This document shows, piece by piece, positions 8,640 to 16,434 of a stretch of DNA of 64,000 bases. The notes beneath the pieces are model-generated. The model was not told the DNA's origin. It made no database searches and saw only the letters and a list, made by a program, of their open reading frames with translations. Numbering within the stretch: position 1 is the first letter of the stretch; each line of letters opens with the position of its first letter. The DNA is from JBMTVN01 sp046047235. GTDB taxonomy: Bacteria; Verrucomicrobiota; Verrucomicrobiia; Limisphaerales; JAHDYP01. The stretch lies in assembly GCA_046047235.1 (NCBI GenBank), contig JBJOII010000006.1, positions 1-64,000 on the forward strand, written 5' to 3'. Made by a program: the position numbers and the translations under genes.

Positions 8640-10127
8640 ATGAATTTCCTGCGAACGATTCGGATTCTACTGCTTGTTTGGGGGTTTGTGTTGGGTGCTG
8701 TGGTGCAGGCAGCTCCTGCGAAGAACGTCCTTTTCCTGATTGCAGATGATTTGAACAACTTTCTGGGTTGTTATGGTGATCCACTGGTGAAGACCCCGAA
8801 TCTGGATCGGCTGGCTTCGCGGGGGGCATTGTTTCGTCGGGCTTATTGCACTTATCCGTTGTGTGGGCCAAGTCGGAATTCGCTCCTGACGGGGTTATAT
8901 CCGAACGCGACCGGTATTTATCAGAACGTGCAGATCTTCCGGCAGAGCATTCCGGAGCATTTGAGCTTGCCGCAGGTGTTTCGGCAGGCGGGTGGTTTTG
9001 CTGCGCGGATAGGCAAGCTATATCACTACAACGTGCCGAATTCGGTGGGGACGAACGGGCATGATGATCCGGCGTCGTGGGAGTTGGAGATTAATCCTGC
9101 GGGGGTGGAGAGGACGGAGGAGCATCCATTTATATTCACCCTGAGTCCCGGGAAGTTTGGAGGGACCCTGAGTTGGTATGCTTCGCCAAAGCCGGATCGC
9201 TTTCACACGGATGCGATGCAGGCTGAGGATGCGGAGTGGGTGTTGGAGCGATGTGCGGCGAGGCGGGAGCGGCCATTCTTTTTGGCGGTTGGGTTTTTCA
9301 GGCCGCACACGCCGTATGTTTCGCCGCGGTCGTATTTTGAATTGTATCCGGAGGACGAGATGCCGGTAGTGACGGGGGTGGAGGCGGATCGGGCGGATGT
9401 TCCCTCCCCTGCCCTGGCGACGCGCAAACGTGAGGAGCAGGAGATGAGTGAGGCCGTGCGACGGCAGTGTCGGCAGGCTTATCTGGCGAGCGTCACTTTT
9501 ATGGATGCGCAGGTGGGCAGGGTTTTGGATGCGTTGGAGCGGTTGGGTTTGGCGGAGGACACAGTCATCGTGTTTACGAGCGACCACGGGTATCACATGG
9601 GTGAGCATGGTTTATGGCAGAAGCGGAGTTTGTTTGAGGAGAGTGCGAGGGTGCCCTTGTTGATTGCTGCGCCGGGGATATCGCATGCGGGGTCGGTGGT
9701 GGAGGCTCCGGTGAGTCAGGTTGATTTGTATCCTACCTTGATGGAGTTATGTGGTTTGGAGGGGCCGGAGGGTTTGCCGGGGCAGTCTTTGGTGCCGTTG
9801 TTGAGGAATCCGGCTGCGCCCGGGCGGGGGTGGGCGTTGACCCAGGTGAATCGTCGGGCCGAGGGGCGCGATTACTTTGGATACAGCCTACGGACTGAGC
9901 GCTATCGGTATACCGAGTGGGATGGTGGGGAGATGGGATTGGAGTTGTATGATCATCAGGAGGATCCCGGCGAGTTGCGGAATCTGGCGAAGGAGGATGG
10001 CACCAGAGAATTGCGCGGGCGATTGGCTCATTTGATGGCTCAGGCGGTGCGGAGCAGTTATCCGGAGTCGGGTGTGGCGCCGGAGGTGAGGCCGGGTTTA
10101 TGGACGCCGATACTGGTGGCGCCTTGA
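8640..10127 (+). CDS. Exported sulfatase, iduronate-2-sulfatase-like
   Basis: Removes sulfate esters, probably from a polysaccharide, outside the cytoplasm. ATG 8640 gives a 495-residue protein with a signal peptide (hydrophobic tract from residue 8, cut near VVQAAPAKN). An upstream in-frame start at 8583 would bury the signal. The formylglycine motif is CGPSR at residues 75-79 (canonical CxPxR), preceded by LFLIADDLNNFLGCYGD, whose acidic pair binds calcium. Further signatures are DAEWVLERCAAR, FFRPHTPYVSP and TSDHGYHMGEHGLW, all typical of iduronate-2-sulfatase and related choline-sulfatase-like enzymes. It follows the esterase closely and precedes a second sulfatase. No maturase (anSME or FGE) is in the window. 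Confidence 0.9.
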   Translation: MNFLRTIRILLLVWGFVLGAVVQAAPAKNVLFLIADDLNNFLGCYGDPLVKTPNLDRLASRGALFRRAYCTYPLCGPSRNSLLTGLYPNATGIYQNVQIFRQSIPEHLSLPQVFRQAGGFAARIGKLYHYNVPNSVGTNGHDDPASWELEINPAGVERTEEHPFIFTLSPGKFGGTLSWYASPKPDRFHTDAMQAEDAEWVLERCAARRERPFFLAVGFFRPHTPYVSPRSYFELYPEDEMPVVTGVEADRADVPSPALATRKREEQEMSEAVRRQCRQAYLASVTFMDAQVGRVLDALERLGLAEDTVIVFTSDHGYHMGEHGLWQKRSLFEESARVPLLIAAPGISHAGSVVEAPVSQVDLYPTLMELCGLEGPEGLPGQSLVPLLRNPAAPGRGWALTQVNRRAEGRDYFGYSLRTERYRYTEWDGGEMGLELYDHQEDPGELRNLAKEDGTRELRGRLAHLMAQAVRSSYPESGVAPEVRPGLWTPILVAP

Positions 10128-10164
10128 GCTGCGGTGGTGTGTTGAAAGAGGAAGGAGATTGAGA

Positions 10165-11592
10165 GTGAACGGAATGATGGATCATTGGATTGGAGCCCGT
10201 ATCCGGTTTGGTTTGGTTCGGTGTGGGCTGATTGCTGTTGCGGTGGGGATGCTGTTTTCGACAGCGGCGGATGCCGGGGGGCGGCCGCCGAACGTGGTGG
10301 TGATTTTTCTCGATGATTCCGGGTATGCGGATTTCAGGCCTTTTGCGAACACGGCCTATCCGACGCCGAACGTGCAGCGGTTGGCGGATGAAGGGCGGTG
10401 TTTTGACAATTTCTATGTGCCGCAGGCGATTTGTTCGGCATCGAGAGCTGCGTTATTGACGGGGTGCTATCCGGGGAGAACGAAGATGTTTAGCGCGCAT
10501 GCGCCTGAGGCGCGGGGTTTGGATCCTCAGTATGCGACGTTGGCGGAGGTTTTGAAGCCGCGTGGCTATGCGACGGCTGTCTTCGGCAAATGGCATGTGG
10601 GGGATCAGCCCGGGACGAGGCCGGCAGCCCGCGGTTTTGATGAGAGCTGCGGGTTGATGTATTCGAATGACATGTGGCGGTATCATCCGGAGAGTCCGGA
10701 GTTCTGGGGGAAGTGGCCCTTGCGGTTTTGGGAGAACGACAAGGTGACGATTGATCCAGTGACGCCTGAGCACCAGACGCAGTTGACGACGTGGTATACC
10801 GAGCATGCGGTGGATTTCATTCAGCGGCACAAGGATGCGCCGTTCTTTCTGTATGTGCCGCATTCCATGCCGCACGTGCCATTGTTTGTGAGTGACAAGT
10901 TCAAGGGGAAATCAGGGGTGGGGTTGTATGGGGATGTGATGATGGAGATCGACTGGTCCGTGGGCGAGATCATGAAAGCGTTGCGGGAGGCGGGAGTGGA
11001 GGACGAGACCCTGGTGATCATGACTTCCGACAACGGGCCTTGGTCATCGTATGGAAATCATTCCGGCGCCACGCCCTTTCGCGAGGCGAAGGGCACCTCC
11101 TTTGACGGCGGGGTGCGGAGCGCATGTATTGTGAAGTATCCGGGGGAGATCGAAGCCGGGACGAGATCGAGTCAGGCCTTTTGCACGATCGATATTTTGC
11201 CAACTGTGACGCGTTTGGCTGGAGCGGACTTGCCGGCGAACCCGGTCGACGGCAAAGACATGTGGGATTTGATCCGGGGCAAGGCGGGGGCCGTGAATCC
11301 TCAGGAGTATTATCCGTTCAGCACGGGGAGTGTATTTGAGGGACTACTGACGGGTGATGGCCGATGGAAGCTGCACGTGCCGCACGGGTATCGGACGTTG
11401 ATGGTGGCAGGGAACGATGGCGCTGCGGGGAAGTATCGGCAGGACAAGATCGGGCTTGCGCTATACGACATGGAGAACGATCCGATGGAAGAGCGCGATG
11501 TTGCTGGCGAGCACCCGGAAGTGATGGCGAGGTTATTGGGTCTGGCTGAGAAGCATCGCGAGGAGTTCTATCCCAATCAGGCGCCTTGGTGA
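10165..11592 (+). CDS. Exported sulfatase with CSASR active-site motif
   Basis: A 475-residue arylsulfatase-type enzyme. I choose GTG 10165 because AGGAG at 10153-10157 sits seven bases upstream; ATG 10174 or a TTG at 10159 are alternatives. A signal peptide (GLIAVAVGMLFSTAADAG) leads into the calcium-binding start VVVIFLDDSGYADF. The modified cysteine lies in CSASR (residues 90-94), so the usual proline is alanine. Such CxAxR sites are known among substrates of the radical SAM maturase anSME. VFGKWHVGD, HSMPHVPLF and MTSDNGPWSSYGNHSG are the remaining active-site blocks. It is in the same run as the previous sulfatase and ends just before a heptamer repeat array. Substrate unknown. Confidence 0.9.
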   Translation: MNGMMDHWIGARIRFGLVRCGLIAVAVGMLFSTAADAGGRPPNVVVIFLDDSGYADFRPFANTAYPTPNVQRLADEGRCFDNFYVPQAICSASRAALLTGCYPGRTKMFSAHAPEARGLDPQYATLAEVLKPRGYATAVFGKWHVGDQPGTRPAARGFDESCGLMYSNDMWRYHPESPEFWGKWPLRFWENDKVTIDPVTPEHQTQLTTWYTEHAVDFIQRHKDAPFFLYVPHSMPHVPLFVSDKFKGKSGVGLYGDVMMEIDWSVGEIMKALREAGVEDETLVIMTSDNGPWSSYGNHSGATPFREAKGTSFDGGVRSACIVKYPGEIEAGTRSSQAFCTIDILPTVTRLAGADLPANPVDGKDMWDLIRGKAGAVNPQEYYPFSTGSVFEGLLTGDGRWKLHVPHGYRTLMVAGNDGAAGKYRQDKIGLALYDMENDPMEERDVAGEHPEVMARLLGLAEKHREEFYPNQAPW

Positions 11593-11614
11593 CGGGGCAG
11601 GCGCGAAGCGGGAA

Positions 11615-11677
11615 GCGCTGAGGGCTGAGGGCTGAGGGCTGAGGGCTGAGGGCTGAGCGCTGAGGGCTGAGGGCTGG
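11615..11677. repeat. Heptanucleotide tandem array, nine units of GSGCTGA
   Basis: Nine consecutive seven-base units, 11615-11677. Units 1 and 7 are GCGCTGA, units 2-6 and 8 are GGGCTGA and the last is GGGCTGG. The array fills nearly all of the 91-base gap between two convergent genes. It has no internal dyad and so is not a terminator. Because 7 and 3 are coprime, the array repeats every seven codons and stays open in all frames of the - strand. It resembles the heptamer short tandem repeats known from cyanobacteria, but the unit differs. Confidence 0.9.
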
Positions 11678-11683
11678 GTTGGG

Positions 11684-12544
11684 CTAGACGGGGGGGCTGG
11701 TCCAGCGTTCCCCTGCCCGCAGGACGCTGTAGGCTTGATTAAGTTTGGTGCAGGTCTGGATGAACTCTTCTGGCGATGCCGTGTTGAATTCGAACATTTC
11801 GTAGTGGCAAGGGATGGCGCAGCGGATGCCGGTGTCGGCGGCGAGTTGGGCTGCTTCGCGTCCCCAGAGGTTGCCGGACACCCTGCGTTCCGGGGCTCGG
11901 CCGTTGATGGGCAGGAAGGCGAGGTCAATATTCCAGCGCTGGAGCCAGTCATCCATGCCGGGGAAGCGGATAGTGTCGCCGCTATGATAGACTGTGTAGG
12001 GCCCAAACTCGACGACGTATCCGAGGTAGTGGTGACGTCCGTATTCGTCCTTATCGAGCTGTTCGTGGGCGGCGGGGACGCCGTGAAGGCGGAACGGGCC
12101 GATGACGGTGTTTTGTCCAGCGTCGAGACCGCGGGGCATCTCTGTCATAAGGTTTAGCCGATCGGCGACGAAGGAGCGGTTGGCTTCGGGAACGACGAGT
12201 TCCATGGAGGGGTTGGTTTTGAGGAGAGGGAGGAGAGTGTGAGCGTCGAGGTGATCCGTGTGGTTATGGGTTGAGGTGGTGGCGAGGATGCCGGTGAGGC
12301 GTGCGGGGTCGATGACCCGTTCTGTCATGCGGACGTGAGGTTTATTGGTGGCGGCGTATTTGCGGGTTAGAGAATCGGAGAGGTAGGGATCGAAGAGGAG
12401 GTGGTGGTCTTGCCACTGGAGGAGGAAGCCGCTTTGGCCGAGCCACCAGACGTGGAAGCGGTCGGTGGTGGGGCGCGCGGCTTCGATGTCGTCGAGCAAC
12501 TGGTCATCCTGGAGGAGCGGTCGGATCATGGGGACAAGGTACAT
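11684..12544 (-). CDS. MBL-fold metal-dependent hydrolase, UlaG-like
   Basis: A 286-residue metallo-beta-lactamase-fold protein related to L-ascorbate-6-phosphate lactonase UlaG. Metal ligands are visible: HNHTDH at residues 93-98, HSGDT in the block TVYHSGDTIRFPG, and a late histidine in AIPCHYEMFEFN. No signal peptide, so it acts in the cytoplasm. UlaG itself opens the lactone of ascorbate-6-phosphate; the substrate here could be any phosphorylated lactone or a related ester. It is convergent with the CSASR sulfatase across the heptamer array, and divergent from the third sulfatase (81 bases between starts), so the two may share a control region. Confidence 0.82.
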   Translation of the reverse strand: MYLVPMIRPLLQDDQLLDDIEAARPTTDRFHVWWLGQSGFLLQWQDHHLLFDPYLSDSLTRKYAATNKPHVRMTERVIDPARLTGILATTSTHNHTDHLDAHTLLPLLKTNPSMELVVPEANRSFVADRLNLMTEMPRGLDAGQNTVIGPFRLHGVPAAHEQLDKDEYGRHHYLGYVVEFGPYTVYHSGDTIRFPGMDDWLQRWNIDLAFLPINGRAPERRVSGNLWGREAAQLAADTGIRCAIPCHYEMFEFNTASPEEFIQTCTKLNQAYSVLRAGERWTSPPV

Positions 12545-12625
12545 GCGGTTGGGGTTGGATTAAACCCTGAACGTAGCGGGCAGGTTTATTGTTGGGGGTT
12601 GAACGGGGGTGGGAGGGGTTACAGA

Positions 12626-14032
12626 ATGCGTGGCATGAATATCCGGAGAGTGAGTGTTGTGCTGCTGGCTGCGTGCAGCGTGTGTTTTTGTGTTCTGGAG
12701 GGGGTTGCGGCTGGGAAGCCCAACGTGGTGATTATGTTTGCGGACGACTTGGGTTATGGGGATTTGGGTTGTTTTGGGCATCCGACGATACGGACACCGA
12801 ATTTGGATCGACTGGCTGTGGAGGGGCAGAAGTGGACGAGTTTCTATGCGGCTGCGTGTGTTTGTACGCCCAGTCGGGCGGCATTGATGACGGGTAGGTT
12901 GCCGATTCGCAATGGGATGTGTTCTGACTCGAGGCGCGTTTTGTTTCCGGATTCGGCTGGGGGATTGCCGGCGGGTGAGATCACCATGGCAGAGGCGCTG
13001 AAGGGGGCGGGTTATGCCACCGCTGCGGTGGGGAAGTGGCATCTCGGGCATTTGCCGGAGTATTTGCCTACGCGGCAGGGTTTTGATTCATATTTCGGGA
13101 TCCCCTATTCCAACGACATGGACAAAGTGGGACAGGGGGATCATTACGCCTTGGCACGGGAGGAGGTGTATGCGGCTTACAACGTTCCGTTGATGCGGGA
13201 TGAGGAAGTGGTCGAGCGTCCGGCGGATCAGCGGACGATTACGCGTCGGTATACGGAGGAAGCGGTGCGTTTTATCCGAAAGAGCCGCGGGGAGCCGTTC
13301 TTTTTGTATCTGGCGCATAATCTTCCCCACATCCCGCTGTTTCGTGGGGAGGCCTTTAAGGGGGTGAGTGCGCGGGGGATTTATGGGGATGTGGTGGAGG
13401 AAGTGGATTGGTCTCTGGGGGAGGTTGTGCGGGCTTTGGAGGAGACTGGGGTAGCGGGGAACACACTCGTGGTTTTCACTTCAGACAATGGGCCGTGGCT
13501 GAGTTTCAAAACGCACGGTGGGTCGGCCGGATTGTTGCGGGATGGGAAGGGATCAACGTGGGAGGGAGGGATGAGGGAGCCGACCGTATTCTGGTGGCCG
13601 GGCAAGCTGAAGCCGGGGGTGGTGCACGAGATGGGGTCGACGCTGGATTTATTTCCGACGGTGTTAGGTTTGGCTGGTTTGAAGCTTCCGGCGGATCGGG
13701 TGTATGACGGGTTTGACTTGAGTCCGGTCTTATTTGGAACCGGGGAGAGCCCGAGGGATGCGATGTTTTATTATCATGGGGCGCGTTTGTTTGCGGTGCG
13801 GGAGGGGGCGTTCAAGGCGCATTTTTTGACCAAGACCTCTTATGTGGGGCAGAAAGAGGCGGTGGTGCATGACCCTCCCCTGCTCTTCCAGGTGGAGGAG
13901 GATCCGGGCGAGCAATTCGATGTTGCCGCTGCGCATCCGGATGTTGTTGCGAGGCTGACGCGTTTGGCGGAGGCGCACCGGTCCGGTATTGATCCGGTGC
14001 CCTCGCAGTTGGAGCGTCGGATAGGCGACTGA
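12626..14032 (+). CDS. Exported sulfatase, arylsulfatase A-like
   Basis: Third sulfatase of the region, 468 residues from ATG 12626, which has GGAGG nine bases upstream; the longer frame from 12401 overlaps the divergent hydrolase and is rejected. Signal peptide with VVLLAACSVCFCVLEG, then VVIMFADDLGYGDLGCFG (calcium-binding aspartates) and the formylglycine motif CTPSR at residues 80-84. AVGKWHLGH, HNLPHIPLF and FTSDNGPWLSFKTHGGSAG complete the active site. The cysteine-rich signal region (C17, C20, C22) might make it a lipoprotein, but no standard lipobox is clear. It is convergent with the MetE-like gene. Confidence 0.9.
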   Translation: MRGMNIRRVSVVLLAACSVCFCVLEGVAAGKPNVVIMFADDLGYGDLGCFGHPTIRTPNLDRLAVEGQKWTSFYAAACVCTPSRAALMTGRLPIRNGMCSDSRRVLFPDSAGGLPAGEITMAEALKGAGYATAAVGKWHLGHLPEYLPTRQGFDSYFGIPYSNDMDKVGQGDHYALAREEVYAAYNVPLMRDEEVVERPADQRTITRRYTEEAVRFIRKSRGEPFFLYLAHNLPHIPLFRGEAFKGVSARGIYGDVVEEVDWSLGEVVRALEETGVAGNTLVVFTSDNGPWLSFKTHGGSAGLLRDGKGSTWEGGMREPTVFWWPGKLKPGVVHEMGSTLDLFPTVLGLAGLKLPADRVYDGFDLSPVLFGTGESPRDAMFYYHGARLFAVREGAFKAHFLTKTSYVGQKEAVVHDPPLLFQVEEDPGEQFDVAAAHPDVVARLTRLAEAHRSGIDPVPSQLERRIGD

Positions 14033-14044
14033 ACTGGCGGGGGG

Positions 14045-15094
14045 TTAAAGCGTTGCGCGGACGGAGTTCACGCCTTCGACCATGTTTTTGAGTTTGCTTT
14101 GGGCGGCCCAGCGGGCGGTTTGGCTGAGGCCGCAATCCGGTGCGAAGGCAAGGCGATCGGCGGGAGCATATTGGAGGCAGGCACGGACGCGATTGGCGAC
14201 GTCGGAGACCGTTTCGATATAGTAGCTTTTGACGTCCACGATACCGACGGCTACGTCGACCTTTTTGGCGATGTCGGCGATGATGGCGAGTTCGCTGAAT
14301 TCGCGGCTGGCCATTTCCACGTGGATTTCGTTGAGGTGCATATCGAGGAAGGCGGGGAACATGGGGGCGTATTGCCTGAGGCCGACGGCGTGCCCCTTGA
14401 AGTTGCCGAAGCAGAGGTGGGTAGAGAGCCGGCATTTTCCGACCACGGGCTCGACTGTGCGGTTGAAGATATCGACGAAGCGTTTGGGGTCCTGGCGGTG
14501 GGCGTAGCAGCTCATGGAGGGTTCATCCACGGTGATTTCGGTGCATCCGGCTGCGACGAGGTTTTCGAGTTCGGTGCGGACGATGGGGAGGAGCGCTTCT
14601 GTGAGGGCCCAACGGTCGGGGTATTGGTTATTGGGGATGAGGCGTCCGCTGAGGGTATAGGGACCGGGAACGGAAGCTTTGAGAACTGGCTTATCGGCGC
14701 TGTTTGCGAACCGGTCTGCTGCGATGCGTTGGAGGCGTTGGAAGTCCTCGACAGTCCCGAGTCCGCGGGGGGCATGGAGTTCTGCGGTGACGAGGTGACG
14801 CCCGCGCTGGTCGTGTGCGGGGGGGCCGAAGCGGCGCGGGGGTGCGCTTTCCAGGTCGATGCCCTGGATGAAGCCGTAGAAGGAGAGGTTGAAGTCGAGG
14901 CGGGTTTGTTCGCCATCCGTGACGACGTCGAGGCCGGCGGCGGTCTGGTCGTTGAGGGCGATGGTAACGGCATCGTCGATGAGCTCGGTGCGGTCGGAGG
15001 TGCCAAATTCCTGGAGGGACTGGCAGGCGAACTCGAGCCAGCCAGGGAACGGGTAGCTACCGACAACGGTGGTGCGCAGGGGTCTTTCTTTCAT
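14045..15094 (-). CDS. Cobalamin-independent methionine-synthase-like protein (short MetE type)
   Basis: A 349-residue protein equal to the C-terminal catalytic half of MetE, the zinc-dependent methyltransferase that methylates homocysteine. It begins TTVVGSYPFPGW, as in short MetE homologues. Zinc ligand candidates are the H and C in STHLCFGN, a glutamate in HVEMASRE and the cysteine in FAPDCGLSQT. ITVDEPSMSCY is also typical. The N-terminal domain of full MetE, needed for folate binding in the classical enzyme, is absent, so the methyl donor may be a corrinoid protein or another methyl carrier, as proposed for core-MetE proteins. I see no riboswitch in the 145 bases upstream. Confidence 0.8.
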   Translation of the reverse strand: MKERPLRTTVVGSYPFPGWLEFACQSLQEFGTSDRTELIDDAVTIALNDQTAAGLDVVTDGEQTRLDFNLSFYGFIQGIDLESAPPRRFGPPAHDQRGRHLVTAELHAPRGLGTVEDFQRLQRIAADRFANSADKPVLKASVPGPYTLSGRLIPNNQYPDRWALTEALLPIVRTELENLVAAGCTEITVDEPSMSCYAHRQDPKRFVDIFNRTVEPVVGKCRLSTHLCFGNFKGHAVGLRQYAPMFPAFLDMHLNEIHVEMASREFSELAIIADIAKKVDVAVGIVDVKSYYIETVSDVANRVRACLQYAPADRLAFAPDCGLSQTARWAAQSKLKNMVEGVNSVRATL

Positions 15095-15239
15095 GGGTAT
15101 TGGGCTGGGTCGGGGTTGTTGGATTGGCGAGCGATTGTCCGGGGAGAGTAATAGATGGGGTTGGGGGAGTCTAGGTTCCGTCTTGTCGGAAGGGGCTTTT
15201 TGGCGGAGTGTGCGGAGAGTGCTAAACCCGAGAACACTG

Positions 15240-15683
15240 ATGCGTATGCGTTGCGCTTTGATTTTGATTGCCGGCGGGCTGTTGTTGGTGGGGGGAGAGC
15301 GGCTTCTGGGGCAGGACTACCGTATGGATTGGCAGGCTGTGCACTCGGGTGGCGGCGTGGCTGTTGGAGGGGGCTATGTTTTGTCTGGCAGCGTGGGGCA
15401 AGTGGAATCGGGCGATGTGATTGCGGGGGAAGAGTATTCCTGGCAGGGAGGGTTTTGGAGCGGTTGGGTGGATGCGGGACAGGTGCAGGAGGCGCCACGC
15501 CTGGTTATCAACTGGGATGGAGATCAGGTTACCCTAAGTTGGCCTGAGGGTGCCGGGGGTTACATCCTGGAGGAGACGGAGGATTTAGAATCGCCGGTTT
15601 GGGTCACTTCTGGTGTGGAGAATGGTGTCCCTGTTACTCCGCCAACTGGTCGAGCCGTTTACTATCGACTGGCGGGCAATTGA
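15240..15683 (+). CDS. Small exported protein with GSVGQ motif and C-terminal beta-domain
   Basis: A 147-residue exported protein of unknown function. ATG 15240 opens directly into a signal peptide (ALILIAGGLLLVGGERLLG). The mature part begins with YRMDWQAVHSGGG and YVLSGSVGQVESG, a pattern I know from many short exported proteins of Verrucomicrobia and Planctomycetes. The last about 60 residues (LVINWDGDQVTLSWP, then YILEETEDLESPVW, ending VYYRLAGN) form an Ig-like C-terminal segment also seen in other exported proteins here. It is divergent from the MetE-like gene and overlaps the next gene's 3' end by 22 bases, convergently. Confidence 0.65.
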   Translation: MRMRCALILIAGGLLLVGGERLLGQDYRMDWQAVHSGGGVAVGGGYVLSGSVGQVESGDVIAGEEYSWQGGFWSGWVDAGQVQEAPRLVINWDGDQVTLSWPEGAGGYILEETEDLESPVWVTSGVENGVPVTPPTGRAVYYRLAGN

Positions 15684-16432
15684 ACCGCGGTCTGTTGGCG
15701 AGGCCCGGCCATGTGCTCGACGTCAGTGCGGGTTTCTTCAAAGTCCACGACCTTTCGGACGAGGAAGGTACGATAATCAGCGGTCCAGCGGCTTCGACTG
15801 GGATACCAGTCGCCCTCCTGGGTGCGGGAGCGGTCGAAGTCCATGTTCAGCGAGTAGACTACGCCGGCGATGCCGGCGAGGAACTCCACGGGTTCGACCA
15901 GGTGGAGTTGGGCTTTGACGAGAGCCATGGACGATTCCTCGAGCCAGAGCGTGCCGGCGGTGCGGTTGATGAAGCGGTCGACCGTGCTATGGCCGGGGAG
16001 GTCGTCGGATGAAGGTTTGAAAGAGACCTTGAGGACTTCCTGTTCGCGGAGGTTTTCGCGGCCGTGGACTTCGAATTTAAAGCGATCGAGCAGTTGTTCG
16101 TCGATTTCGACGTCTTTTTCACCATAGCGAGGTGTACGGCCCTTGGTGCTCTCCCCTGCCCTGTCGGGTTGATGTTCGTGGATTTCCTCCGTGTTCTCTT
16201 TGACTTTGCCTTTGGTATTTCTTTCTACGCGGGTTCTTGTTCGCGTATAGCGGTAGTGTTCTTCGAACTGTTGTTTTTCCTCCTGGCTTGAGGCCATGCG
16301 GTTTGCGAGGCGTTGTTTGACCTCGTCTGCTGGGGGCAGAGGAGACATTTCGGCTGCCTGCAGCAGGGTGCAGGCAGCCAGGAGCAGCACACCTGGCAGC
16401 GACTGGAGGAGGCTGGGCATGCGGTAGTTCAT
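15662..16432 (-). CDS. Exported protein of unknown function, possibly LolA-like fold
   Basis: A 256-residue protein with a signal peptide (LLQSLPGVLLLAACTLLQAAEM). After cleavage there is a charged helical stretch (QEEKQQFEEHYRYTRTRTRVERNTKG, residues about 50-75) and then a beta-rich region with VLKVSFKPSSDDL, GTLWLEESSMALVKAQLHL and DFEETRTDVEH. The alternation of strands around a basic-residue linker recalls outer-membrane lipoprotein-sorting (LolA/LolB-type) folds, but I see no diagnostic motif. It lies two bases downstream of purB and seems to be the last gene of the purB-rhomboid-TPR group on the - strand. Confidence 0.6.
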   Translation of the reverse strand: MNYRMPSLLQSLPGVLLLAACTLLQAAEMSPLPPADEVKQRLANRMASSQEEKQQFEEHYRYTRTRTRVERNTKGKVKENTEEIHEHQPDRAGESTKGRTPRYGEKDVEIDEQLLDRFKFEVHGRENLREQEVLKVSFKPSSDDLPGHSTVDRFINRTAGTLWLEESSMALVKAQLHLVEPVEFLAGIAGVVYSLNMDFDRSRTQEGDWYPSRSRWTADYRTFLVRKVVDFEETRTDVEHMAGPRQQTAVQLPASR

Positions 16433-16434
16433 GA

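Noticed and set aside
11615..11677. CRISPR array
   Set aside because: Units are seven bases with no spacers; it is a simple tandem repeat.
14099..15151. Open frame of 350 codons on the + strand
   Set aside because: Antisense to the MetE-like gene; no recognisable motif and an acid/glycine-rich shadow composition.
15095..15239. Possible riboswitch upstream of the MetE-like gene
   Set aside because: No SAM or cobalamin riboswitch core sequence or plausible multi-stem fold seen by eye.
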